Numbered from the stretch's first letter, positions 1-10,700 are shown. The stretch is DNA of 64,000 nt from Leptobrachium leishanense (GCA_009667805.1 CM019063.1:356195307-356259306), one strand, 5' to 3'. Translations and numbers: made by a program. The notes: generated from the letters alone by a model not told the origin.

Positions 1-77
1 ACACAAACTCGAAATTATATATACACACAAAAACTCAAAATTATATATAGGAGTTTGTGTGTGTGTATGTATATATA

Positions 78-119
78 TGCTCTGATGAAGTCCCGTGGGC
101 GGGGCGAAACGCGTCAGCA
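78..119 (+). ncRNA. Hammerhead ribozyme candidate 1 (type I-like, minimal stem III)
   Basis: The core CTGATGA lies at 82-88. GTCCC (90-94) can pair with GGGGC (101-105) as stem II, closing a six-base loop, and one extra A sits before the stem. GAAA follows at 106-109. The palindrome ACGCGT (109-114) serves as a two-base-pair stem III, which in PLE hammerheads may work as a dimer. Cleavage would fall after C115. Stem I is TGCT (78-81) with AGCA (116-119). All invariant core bases of the hammerhead are present. Activity is inferred, not shown. Confidence 0.65.
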
Positions 120-289
120 CTACGTCACTTTATCATCGCGGTCCCACCTTGGTATTGAGTGACCACCTTGGAAGCAGCCCGGGAGCTCCTGGTGGTTTTG
201 TCTATAGAGGCTTGATTGGGACGTGATGTTTTATCTGGCAGTGGGTGAGATCAAATCCTAAACCCACTACCTCTTTTTCTGTACGTATA

Positions 290-532
290 TTATGTCAGTA
301 GATTTGTATACACATTAATAAACGGTATAACACTATCGAGTTTCTCTTTTTCGAGATATATACTTTTTAATGAAGATTCAAAGAAGTGGTCATTCGTTCC
401 AAAGTCTTGGAAGATTTCACTGAAAATCCTTTCTACAACAGAGACTGGATATCCATTGAACGAACTATTGAGAAATAGAACTTTCTTTCTCTTTTTTGCT
501 GTGCAGTATGGCATGCCTTCAAAATAGACCAT
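290..532 (-). other. Unrecognised 80-codon reading frame inside tandem unit copy 1
   Basis: This open frame runs from an ATG at 532 to a stop at 290 and encodes a lysine-rich, otherwise ordinary-looking peptide. I recognise no family. In the second tandem copy (about 1196-1437) the same frame is interrupted by single-base indels, so there is no sign of protein-level constraint. It is most likely a chance ORF or a remnant of a longer element protein. Confidence 0.15.
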
Positions 533-659
533 ACATAAGTTTTATTACTTTCCTTTAGCGCAACACCACCAATTTTTGTTTTTCATGTTATATGCTTTCT
601 GAATTTGGTGGATATCAGGGTGGTGTTTTTTGCTGCTCATTGTTTTTGGGTGTTTCCAC

Positions 660-834
660 AGTATAAACCCTCTTTGCATGTATTATATAATATACACAAA
701 AACTCACTCGAAATTATATATACACAAAAACTCGAAATTATATATATATATATACAAAAACTCACAATTATTTATATATTCGAGTTTTCGTGTATATATA
801 TATTATATATAATAATATATATATAATTTGCGTT

Positions 835-903
<69 letters not shown>

Positions 904-960
904 CACACAAACTCGAAATTATATATACACACAAAAACTCAAAATTATATATAGGAGTTT
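660..960. repeat. (TA)n / CAAAAACTCGAAATT microsatellite array
   Basis: Alternating TA runs and the motif CAAAAACTCGAAATT appear in both orientations. A pure (TA)n run of about 60 bp lies at 839-902. It separates the two ~905 bp tandem units and shares its motif with the arrays at 1.6, 3.9-5.9, 11.3 and 20 kb. Confidence 0.9.
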
Positions 961-1750
961 GTGTGTGTGTGTATGTATATATATGCTCTGATGAAGTCCG
1001 TGGGCGGGGCGAACGCGTCAGCACTACGTCACTTTATCATCGCGGTCCCACCTTTGGTATTGAGTGACCACCTTGGAAGCAGCCCGGGAGCTCCTGTGGT
1101 TTTGTCTATAGAGGCTTGATTGGGACGTGATGTTTTATCTGGCAGTGGGTGAGATCAAATCCTAAACCCACTACCTCTTTTTTCTGTTACGTATATTATG
1201 TCAGTAGATTTGTATACACATTAATAAACGGTATAACACTATCGAGTTTCTCTTTTTCCGAGATATATACTTTTTAATGAAGATTCAAAGAAGTGGTCAT
1301 TCGTTCCAAAGTCTTGGAAGATTTCACTGAAAATCCTTTCTACAACAGAGACTGGATATCCATTGAACGAACTATTGAGAAATAGAACTTTCTTCTCTTT
1401 TTTGCTGTGCAGTATGGCATGCCTTCAAAATAGACCATACATAAGTTTTATTACTTTCCTTTAGCGCAACACCACCAATTTTTGTTTTTCATTGTATATG
1501 CTTTCTGAATTTGGTGGATATCAGGGTGGTGTTTTTTGCTGCTCATTGTTTTTGGGTGTTTCCACAGTATAAACCCTCTTTGCATGTATATATATATATA
1601 CACAAAAACTCACTCGAAATTATATATACACAAAAACTCGAAATTATATATATATATATACAAAAACTCACAATTATTTATATATTCGAGTTTTCGTGTA
1701 TATATATATATATATAATATATATATATATTTTGCGTTTGTGTGTATATA
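905..1750 (+). repeat. Tandem ~905 bp unit, copy 2, with hammerhead
   Basis: This copy repeats positions 1-820 at an offset of about 902-906. The differences I see by eye are nearly all one-base indels, many in homopolymers (for example near 96/997, 155/1054, 276/1178 and 350/1256). Substitutions are very few. That pattern points to a very recent duplication, a falsely duplicated assembly segment, or long-read consensus errors. Confidence 0.6.
982..1021 (+). ncRNA. Hammerhead ribozyme candidate 2, damaged copy
   Basis: CTGATGA is kept at 986-992. Stem II has lost one C, and the GAAA block reads GAA, followed by CGCGTC. Predicted cleavage would fall after C1017. One base is missing from the conserved stem III side, so this copy may be inactive, or the losses may be sequence errors. 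The predicted cleavage sites of copies 1 and 2 are about 902 bp apart. Confidence 0.5.
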
Positions 1751-1860
1751 TATATATAATTTTGAGTTTTTGTATATTATATATTATATATATAATTTTA
1801 TATTATATATTATATATATAATTTCGAGTGTTTGTGTATATATTTATATATATATATAAA
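1590..1860. repeat. (TA)n / CAAAAACTCGAAATT array
   Basis: This is the same TA-rich array type as at 660-960. It ends sharply at about 1860, where the 3' end of the minus-strand PLE begins. Confidence 0.85.
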
Positions 1861-3879
1861 ATAAGGCAATAGAGGATGCACTCAAACGAATATAAAGAAT
1901 TTATTTTACAAAACTCACATGGACATCAACGTTTCGGCTCGCAGAGCCTTTTTCAAGATAAACAAACAACACCAAAAAACACATTTTTATACTAACAAAC
2001 CAATGAATGAATTAACTCACTAATCTGTCAGAAATCTCACTAATGAGTTGCCCCACCCCATCCTGAATCAACAAGATTACGGGCGGGGACCAACAGCACA
2101 TTGATTATGGGACTGAATACTAAGAAAAAAATATATAACAATACAAAGATACAAAAAAGTTAAAAGCAAAAGATGAATGACTGAATATTATAACTAATAT
2201 TGCAATGAAACAAAATCTTCTTGCACCAACTGACCCAAAGACTATGAACCTCTAAATGTAAAGTCAGTGATTTAATGGGGAGATAAAAAAGATGTAAAGG
2301 AAATATATTCATTCAAACCTCTAGGTGAAACTGTACCTAGTTTCATTGTCCAGAACGCTTCTCTTTGCAGCAATAATTGAGACCGATTACCTCCACGTTT
2401 TAAAGGTGGTATGTGGTCTATAGCCTTAAATTTGAGTGTAGGTAACCTATGGTGTAAAGCAAAAAAATGTTTTGCCACAGGCTTATCAGTAGACCCATCT
2501 CTAAAGGCAGTGGTAATATTAGACCTGTGGCCTCGGATCCTATCTCTAAGGGGTCGGTCAGTTTTTCCAACATAAGAAAGTCCGCAAGGACATGTAATTA
2601 AATACACCACAAACTCTGTGGTGCAAGTAATATGGTGACGAATGGAAAAAAAAAATTCCTGACCTAGGATGTGAAAAAGTTGAGCCAGGCTGCATATGGC
2701 TACACGTTACACAACTTGTGCATCTGAAGCAACCATGCCGAAGAGAGATAGAACTGGATGAATATGATTTAATTGGGTCTGTCTTGACCAACCAGTCACG
2801 AAGACTTCTGGACCTCCTATAACTTATTACAGGAGTATTATGAAATTTAGAGGGCAAAGTAGTATCATATTTAAACATTTCCCATTGTCGATGTATATTC
2901 TGTGTGATTTTATGACTATAGGAATGATATGTCATAGGTAAGTACATCTTGCTATTGGCCAAAGGATTTTCTATTTTCTTGGATGAAATTTTTTCACAAG
3001 CCTTCACGAAGGCTTGCTGAAGAACGTTGTCAGAATAACCTCTCTGTTTAAACCTATTAAAGGTATCGGCTAATTGTAAAGTACAGCGTTCATCATCACT
3101 ATTGTTTCTTAATGTACGTAGGAATTGGGACACTGGCAAAGACTGTTTTAAATGCGGTGGATGGAAACTATCTGCTCTTAAAATAGTGTTCCTGGCTGTT
3201 TCTTTTCGATGTAATGTGTAACCTAAACGATCACCTGCTCGAAACACTAGCACGTCTAAGAAGACAGTATCCTGTGTGGAAATAATAGATGTCAACTTAA
3301 TTGTAGAGGACAATGAATTGATTTGTTCAACCATTTGCATTAAGGTTACCTCCGTATTATTCCACACTAAAAAGATTTCATCCACAAATCTGCAGTAAAA
3401 TAGTAATTTTTCAGAAAAAGGCAAAAGAATCTGAAAATTTTCAAATACATACATAAAGATATTGGCGTAGGATGGAGCCATCGGGGCCCCCATCGCTGTG
3501 CCATCTGTCTGCATGTAGAACTGTTTTTCAAATCTAAAAAAAATAATTTTCCAATGTACATCTCAACAACTCCAATAAATATTCAATAGGAGGACCTCGA
3601 TACACATCAAATTCCATCAGAACCTTGCGCATAGCAGAAATACCTTCAACATTGGGAATACAAGTGTATAGATTTTTTACATCTAATGTCGCTAATATAA
3701 CTGGATTTGGCGGTATGGTAACCTGAGAGATCATCTGTAAAAATTGACTAGTATCTTTCAAACATGTAGAAAGTGACAAAACGGTAGATTTACAATAATA
3801 GTCAACAAATTTGCCCAGCGGTTCCAAAATCCCTCCCACCGCGGAGACAATTGGGCATCCTGGTGGTTTTACCGGGTAT
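1861..3879 (-). mobile_element. Penelope-like element 1 (PLE1), 5'-truncated
   Basis: The minus-strand element starts inside the RT domain at about 3879, next to (TA)n sequence. It runs through the RT core, a Cys-rich linker and the GIY-YIG domain, and ends near 1861 at another (TA)n tract. A degenerate hammerhead lies 3' of the ORF at 1921-1960. Both ends abut the same microsatellite, which suggests insertion into that array. The 5' truncation fits incomplete target-primed reverse transcription. Confidence 0.85.
1920..1962 (-). ncRNA. Degenerate hammerhead-like motif at the PLE1 3' end
   Basis: On the minus strand a CTTGAAAAA segment (in place of CTGATGA) is followed by the perfect stem GGCTC/GAGCC with a three-base loop, then GAAACGTTGATGTC. 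Stem II and GAAAC are intact, but the first core block does not match the hammerhead consensus. It sits about 310 nt downstream of the PLE stop codon, where PLE hammerheads are expected. It is probably an inactive relic. Confidence 0.45.
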
Positions 3880-3880
3880 A
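2272..3880 (-). pseudogene. PLE1 reverse transcriptase - GIY-YIG endonuclease, broken
   Basis: PLE proteins join a telomerase-related RT to a GIY-YIG nuclease and copy RNA at a nicked target. Here the frame begins inside the RT (PIVSAVGGILEPLG at about 3830, then LDVKNLYT). It continues through TAMGAPMAPSYAN to a catalytic motif reading RFVDEIF (3377-3385), where the family normally has two aspartates. A Cys-rich linker (CFRCTSCVTCSHM, about 2740) precedes the GIY-YIG domain (SYVGKTDRPLRDRIRGH, about 2570). Two frameshifts, near 3530 and 2650, both fall in runs of A. The N-terminal RT part is missing, and with the FVDE change the protein should be inactive. Confidence 0.85.
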
Positions 3881-4348
3881 TATACACACAAACACTCGAA
3901 ATTATATATATACACAAACTCGAAATTATATATATATAATATATAATATACACAAACGCGAAATTATATATTATATATATATATATACACATACACACAC
4001 AAAAACGCGAATATATATATAATTGTGAGTTTTTGTATATATATATATATATAGAGTTTGTGTATATATAATTTTGAGTTTTTGTGTATATATATAATAT
4101 ATATAATATATATAATACACAAACTCGAAATTATATATACACACAAAAACTCATAGAATTTTGAGTTTGTGTGTATATATAATTTTGAGTTTGTGTGTAT
4201 ATATATATTATATATAATATATATATACACAAACTCAAACTCGAAATTATATATACACAAAAACTCGAAATTATATATATATACATATATATACACAAAA
4301 ACTCGAAATTATATATATATAATATATACACACATATACAAAAACTCG

Positions 4349-4392
<44 letters not shown>

Positions 4393-5960
4393 TACACACA
4401 CAAAAACTCACTGATATATACATAATATATACACACACATATACAAAAACTCGAAATTATATATACAAAAACTTGTATTTATATATATATATATACACAT
4501 ATACAAAAACTCAAAATTATATATATATACACACATGAGTTTTTGTGTATATATATTCGCGTTTTTGTATATATATTCATATATGAATATATATACACGC
4601 GTTTTTGTATATATGAATATATATATACAAAAACGCGTATACACAAACTCGTTTATATATATATAATTGAGATTTTGTGTATATATATACACAAAAACTC
4701 AAAATTATATATATACACACACATGAGTTTTTGTGTATATATATGCGCGTTTTTGTATATATATATTATATATATATATATACAAAAACGCGTATATACA
4801 TATAATTGAGTTTTTGTGATATATATATATACACAAACTCAATTATATATATATATATATATACACACACACGAGTTTGTGTATATACGTGTTTTTGTAT
4901 ATGAATATATATATATATACAAAAACACGAATATATATATACAAAAACACGAATATATATACACAAAACTCGTATATATATATATAATTTCGAGTTTTTG
5001 TATATATATATTTCGAGTTTTTATATATATATATATATTTCGAGTTTTGTATATATATATATTTTGAGTTTTGTATATATATATATTTCGAGTTTTTATA
5101 TATATATATTTCGAGTTTTTATATATATATATTTTGAGTTTTTGTGTATATATATATATTTTGAGTTTTTGTGTATATATATATATTTTGAGTTTTTATA
5201 TATATATATATTTCGAGTTTTTGTATATATATATATATTTCGAGTTTTTATATATATATTTCGAGTTTTTGTATATATATATTTCGAGTTTTTGTGTATA
5301 TATATATATTTTGAGTTTTTGTATATATATATATTTCGTATATATATACGAAATATATATATATATACAAAAACTCAAAAATATATATATATACACAAAA
5401 ACTCAAAATATATATATACAAAAACTCGAAATATATATTAAAAACTCGAAATATATATATATATATACATACAAAAACTCAAAAATATATATATTATATA
5501 CACAAAAACTCAATATATATATATACACAAAAACTCAAAAAATATATATATATAAAAACTCGAAATATATATATATATACAAAAACTCAAAATATATATA
5601 TATATTATATACAAAAACTCGAAATATATATATACAAAAACTCGAAATATATATATATATACGAGTTTTGTGTATATATATTCGTGTTTTTGTATATATA
5701 TATTCGTGTTTTGTATATATATATATATAATATATACACAAAAACTCGAAATATATATATACACAAACTCGTGTGTGTATATATATATATATAATTGAGT
5801 TTGTGTATATATATATCACAAAAACTCAATTATATGTATATACGCGTTTTTGTATATATATATAAATATATATATATACAAAAACGCGCATATATATACA
5901 CAAAAACTCATGTGTGTGTATATATATAATTTCGAGTTTTTGTGTGTATATATATATATG
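3880..5960. repeat. 2.1 kb composite (TA)n array with large inverted organisation
   Basis: The array consists of TA runs punctuated by CAAAAACTCGAAATT units and their reverse complement, plus CGCG and CACG variants. From about 4980 to 5335 the units read CGAGTTTTTGTA. From about 5350 to 5660 they read TACAAAAACTCG. The block is therefore a ~700 bp imperfect palindrome centred near 5342. Long open frames rich in Tyr and Ile here are repeat translations, not genes. PLE1 and PLE2 are truncated against its two edges. Confidence 0.9.
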
Positions 5961-8048
5961 TGGAGGGATTATTGTGTTGGATTATGTGTATTACAGAGAT
6001 GAAATTCTTTCTCAACTGCAGGAAGATGTTTAACTTTTGATCCCACTGTCACATTTAAAAAACGTATTGATTCTTTACTTAATTTGGGTTTGCAGTCCGG
6101 GTATCTGGATCAGATTATGTTTGATTTTTGCATTGTCTCTCATCCAATTATGCCAGTTATGTATACGTTGCCCAAGCTTCACAAGGACCCGCGGTCTCCC
6201 CCTGGCAGACCTATTGTGTCTGCCAGGGGGAGCCTGCTGGAACCCTTGGGGAGATTGATTGATTTTCTGTGTTGTGTAAGGAGTCTATTCTATCCTTATC
6301 TACAGGTCTTAAAGACACCACACATTTTTTATCTTTAATTAGAGATTTCCAACTGCCTGCAGAGCCCATCATACTAGCTACCTTAGACGTCAAGAGTCTG
6401 TATACCATCATTCCCCATGAGGGAGGAATTTCAGCCTTCTTGGAGATTCTTCAAACTTCCACAGTTTATCATGGGCCGCCCCTAGAATTTTTGAGGGAAA
6501 TCCTGCAGATAACTTTGGGATGTAATTTTTTTCCAATCCAAAAGGTGTATTTGCAACTGGCTGGCACTTCAATGGGAGCCTCCATGGCGCCAGCATACGC
6601 TAACGTGTACATGTACCATTATGAACAACTACACATTTTGCCATGTTTTGCTAACATTATCTTCTATAGAAGATTTATTGATGATGTCTTTTTGATATGG
6701 CAGGGGTCTCTACAATCTCTATTAGACATGGTTCAGTCCCTTAATGCCCTTGATTCTCCTGTTCGCTTCACCTGTATTTCCAGTATGACGTCTGTTAGCT
6801 TTCTTGATGTGTTGGTGAGCATCCAGAATGGAGTACTTACACACTCATTAGATCGCAAAGACACAGGAACACTCTGCTTCATGCAGATAGTTTCCATCCT
6901 CCACACTTAATTCGTTCTTTACCCATTTCTCAATTTTTACGGAACAACTCTGATAGTCAGACCAGGTCGATACAATTGGATGAAATGTTCCAACGATTTG
7001 TGGCTAGAGGTTACAAACCATATGATCTTCAACAAGCTCTTTCCAAAGCCCATGTTAAATTTAAATCCCCTACACCTAGTTCCTCCAAATCAATACCTCG
7101 GATCTTTGTACCACTAACTTATCATACGTCAAGTCAGGCTATGGCCAAGGCCATTCGGTCTAATTGGTCCCTCTTTCAGGGTGACAGATCACTTCCCAAT
7201 TTTTTTTTACAAACTCCGGTTATTAGTTATAAGAGGTCCAAGAACATTCGTGACCTTTTAGTTAAGGCGGACCCTGTCAATGCGTATTCAGCCGTTACTC
7301 AGTCTCTTAGACCAGGTTACTTTTGTTGTCCCAACTGTGTCACCTGTAGCCACATGACAACCACAGGTTTATTTCCCCATCCACATTCAGGCAAGAGGTT
7401 TAAGATCCAACAACATATCACATGCACCACTCAATTCGTGGTATACTTGTCCATGCGGTCTTGCCTATGTTGGCAAAACCGACAGACCTTTACGGGATAG
7501 GATTCGTTGCCATCGGTCTAACATCACTGTTGCGTTCCGCAGCAATCATTCAGAACAACCGGTTGCCAGACATTTTCTGGCTAGCAAACATCAGCTCACC
7601 ACACTATGTGTGGTTGCCATCGATCATGTGCCCCCCCTTTCTAGAGGGGGAGACCGCTCACGGCTGTTGCTCCAGCGTGAGACATTTTGGATTAAGACCC
7701 TCGACACTATCCCCCCGTGGTCTTAAATATATTTCCTATACTCCGTTTTTAACTTCTAGGTAGCGCTGTCTTGATTTTTGGTACAGGTGTTTTATTTTCA
7801 TACATTTACACATATGATGTTTCTCTTATTGGTATTTGCCACACTCAAACATCTTTAATCATTCAGCTAATTTGGTATGTTGTCATACCTACTATAGGGA
7901 TATCGTGGGGCGCTCGCTTCTATAGCTTTTCTGTGCTCTATAGTGCCACTTTGGATTTGTATATTGACCCTTAGCCTGCATGTCTATGCGGGTCTTAGAC
8001 CAATTATAAAATAAACAAGGTGGAAAGCCTGCCCAGAGGGCAGTCTAT
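5961..8048 (+). mobile_element. Penelope-like element 2 (PLE2), 5'-truncated
   Basis: The plus-strand element begins at the array edge near 5961 and carries more of the RT N-terminus than PLE1. The GIY-YIG frame ends at 7763. The remaining 280 bp to the minisatellite is an untranslated tail ending in AGCCTGCCCAGAGGGCAGTC, close to a motif seen at 49736-49762. PLE1 and PLE2 share the linker and nuclease motifs and belong to the same group. Confidence 0.8.
5985..7763 (+). pseudogene. PLE2 reverse transcriptase - GIY-YIG endonuclease, broken
   Basis: The gene encodes an RT joined to a GIY-YIG nuclease. In order there are an N-terminal RT segment with LPKLHKDPRSPPGRPIVS (about 6165-6220), LDVKSLYTIIP (about 6390), GTSMGASMAPAYANV (about 6565), and the catalytic RRFIDDVFLIW (about 6668-6700) with both aspartates. 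A Cys-rich linker (CPNCVTCSHM, about 7330) and a nuclease with AYVGKTDRPLRDRI (about 7465) follow. The parts lie in different frames with breaks near 6000-6080, 6260-6300, 6890-6960 and 7440, so no full protein can be made. A start codon is not identifiable because the 5' end is truncated. Confidence 0.85.
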
Positions 8049-8049
8049 A

Positions 8050-10378
8050 GTGGATATACTGCCCCAGCTCATGGATATATGCCCCAGCTCGTGGATATAC
8101 TGCCCCAGCACGTGGATATACTGCCCCAGCACGTGGATATACTGCCCCAGCTCGTGGATATACTGCCCCAGCACGTGGATATACTGCCCCAGCACGTGGA
8201 TATACTGCCCCAGCTCGTGTATATACTGCCCCAGCTCGTGGATATACTGCCCCAGCTCGTGGAAATATGCCCCAGCTCGTGGATATATGCCCCAGCTCGT
8301 GGAAATATGCCCCAGCTCGTGGATATACTGCCCCAGCTCGTGGAAATATGCCCCAGCTCATGGATATACTGCCCCAGCTCGTGGATATACTGCCCCAGCT
8401 CGTGGATATACTGCCCCAGCTCATGGATATATGCCCCAGCTCGTGGATATACTGCCCCAGCACGTGGATATATGCCCCAGCTCGTGGATATACTGCCCCA
8501 GCACGTGGATATACTGCCCCAGCTCGTGGATATACTGCCCCAGCTCGTGGAAATATGCCCCAGCTCATGGATATATGCCCCAGCTCATGGTATAATGCCC
8601 AGCTCGAGGATATACTGCCCCAGCTTGTGGATATATGCCCCAGCACGTGGATATACTGCCCCAGCACGTGGATATACTGCCCTAGCACGTGGATATACTG
8701 CCCCAGCACGTGGATATACTGCCCCAGCACGTGGATATATGCCCCAGCTCGTGGATATACTGCCCCAGCACGTGGAATACTGCCCCAGCTCGTGGATATA
8801 CTGCCCCAGCTCGTGGAAATATGCCCCAGCTCATGGATATATGCCCCAGCTCATGGATATATGCCCCAGCTCGAGGATTACTGCCCCAGCTTGTGGATAT
8901 ATGCCCCAGCACGTGGATATACTGCCCCAGCACGTGGATATACTGCCCTAGCACGTGGATATATACTGCCCCAGCACGTGGATATACTGCCCCAGCACGT
9001 GGATATATGCCCCAGCACGTGGATATACTGCCCCAGCACGTGGATATACTGCCCCAGCACGTGGATATACTGCCCCAGCTCGTGGATATACTGCCCCAGC
9101 TCATGGAAATATGCCCCAGCTCGTGGAAATATGCCCCAGCTCATGGATATACTGCCCCAGCTCGTGGAATACTGCCCCAGCTCGTGATATACTGCCCCAG
9201 CTCGTGGATATATGCCCCAGCTCGTGATATACTGCCCCAGCACGTGGATATATGCCCCAGCTCATGGATATACTGCCCCAGCTCGTGGATATACTGCCCC
9301 AGCTCATGGAAATATGCCCCAGCTCATGGATATATGCCCCAGCTCATGGATATATGCCCCAGCTCGAGATATACTGCCCCAGCTTGTGGATATATGCCCC
9401 AGCACGTGGATATACTGCCCCAGCACGTGGAATATACTGCCCTAGCACGTGGATATACTGCCCCAGCACATGGATATATGCCCCAGCACGTGGATATACT
9501 GCCCCAGCACGTGGATATACTGCCCCAGCTCGTGGATATACTGCCCCAGCTCGTGGATATACTGCCCCAGCTCATGGAAATATGCCCCAGCTCATGGATA
9601 TATGCCCCAGCTCATGGATATATGCCCCAGCTCGAGGATATACTGCCCCAGCTTGTGGATATATGCCCCAGCACGTGGATATACTGCCCCAGCACGTGGA
9701 TATACTGCCCTAGCACGTGGATATACTGCCCCAGCACATGGATATATGCCCCAGCACGTGGATATACTGCCCCAGCACGTGGATATACTGCCCCAGCACG
9801 TGGATATACTGCCCCAGCTCGTGGATATACTGCCCCAGCTCGTGGATATACTGCCCCAGCTCATGGAAATATGCCCCAGCTCGTGGAAAATGCCCCAGCT
9901 CATGGATATACTGCCCCAGCTCGGATATACTGCCCCAGCTCGTGGATATACTGCCCCAGCTCGTGGATATATGCCCCAGCTCGTGGATATACTGCCCCAG
10001 CACGTGGATATATGCCCCAGCTCATGGATATACTGCCCCAGCTCGTGGATATACTGCCCCAGCACGTGGATATACTGCCCCAGCACGTGGATATACTGCC
10101 CCAGCTCGTGGATATACTGCCCCAGCTCGTGGATATACTGCCCCAGCTCGTGGATATATTGCCCCAGCTCGTGGATATATTGCCCCAGATCATGGATATA
10201 TTGCTCCAGCTTCATGGATATACTGCCCCAGCTCGTGGATATTGCCCCAGCTCGTGTATACTGCCCCAGCTTGTGGATATACTGCCCCAGCTCGTGGATA
10301 TACTACCCCAGCTCGTGGACATACTGCCCCAGCTCGTGAATATACTGCACCCCAAGCTCTCATGGATATGGCCCAGCT
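8050..10378. repeat. Minisatellite of 20/21 bp units with higher-order pattern
   Basis: There are roughly 110 head-to-tail copies of the 21 bp unit CTGCCCCAGCTCGTGGATATA and a 20 bp variant. Two common forms carry AGCTCGTGG or AGCACGTGG; the second contains the CACGTG E-box palindrome. A marker pair (AGCTCGAGG followed by AGCTTGTGG) recurs near 8594, 8868, 9361 and 9631, giving a higher-order period of about 270 bp with one interval near 490. Because 21 is divisible by three and the unit lacks stops, long open frames occur on both strands, but they are not genes. The last units degrade after 10180. Confidence 0.95.
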
Positions 10379-10470
10379 CAGACCCCAGACCAGACATGGG
10401 GCGGCTGTTCAAATGCTCTATCGGCATTCGGACAGCCGCCCCTGGAGCTCCGTCTCCGCATACTTACCTG

Positions 10471-10605
10471 CTGAGCAGCGAAGGGAAAGTTTCCCCGCTT
10501 CCGCTCGTTGAAGGACCCAAGCCGCGGTCACGTGGGACTCCCACGTGACCGCGGCTTGGGTCCTTCAAAGAACGGAAGCGAGGGAACTTTTCCTTCGCCG
10601 CTCAG
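10471..10605. repeat. GC-rich 135 bp palindrome
   Basis: This is an imperfect inverted repeat centred at 10538, with arms of about 67 bp. The inner arms (GGACCCAAGCCGCGGTCACG at 10513-10532, and its complement) are perfect for over 25 bp, with only three bases at the centre. The outer arms run from CTGAG to CTCAG with a few mismatches. It could extrude as a cruciform or encode a hairpin RNA. No transposon family is recognised. Confidence 0.85.
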
Positions 10606-10611
10606 GGGTTG

Positions 10612-10700
10612 GATGCGCGCGGCAGCCGGGTAGAGGTTGCGAGCGCATCCGGCTCTACAGGATGTGCTCGCAGCCTCTACCCGGCTGCTGAGTGTGCATC
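10612..10700. repeat. Second GC-rich palindrome
   Basis: Arms 10622-10650 and 10660-10688 (29 bp, about two mismatches) surround a nine-base loop. Each arm contains CCGGGTAGAGG or its complement. It lies directly after the first palindrome. Confidence 0.85.

Larger units (their letters stand above)
1..820 (+). repeat. Tandem ~905 bp unit, copy 1 (PLE terminal repeat or retrozyme-like), with hammerhead
   Basis: This is the first of two near-identical head-to-tail units; the second begins at about 905. From the left the unit holds a short (TA)n/CAAAAACTC tract, a hammerhead-like core at 78-119, about 500 bp of ordinary-composition sequence, then a TA-rich tract. The two copies differ almost only by single-base insertions or deletions. 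PLEs are known to form partial tandem copies with hammerheads in their terminal repeats, and retrozymes are tandem non-autonomous hammerhead units, so either origin fits. No RT sits in the unit. The call as PLE-derived is inference. Confidence 0.6.

Noticed and set aside
3964..5829. Many Tyr/Ile-rich open frames in 3.9-5.9 kb and 20.0-20.3 kb
   Set aside because: These are translations of (TA)n and CAAAAACTCG arrays. They have no composition or motif of a real protein.
8050..10378. CRISPR array
   Set aside because: Units are contiguous with no unique spacers, no cas genes are present, and the surroundings are eukaryotic transposons.
8079..10548. Very long open frames (up to 619 codons) on both strands across 8.0-10.5 kb
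   Set aside because: They are translations of a 21 bp repeat lacking stop codons in several frames. Frames on both strands are open and the product is a monotonous repeat with no start context.
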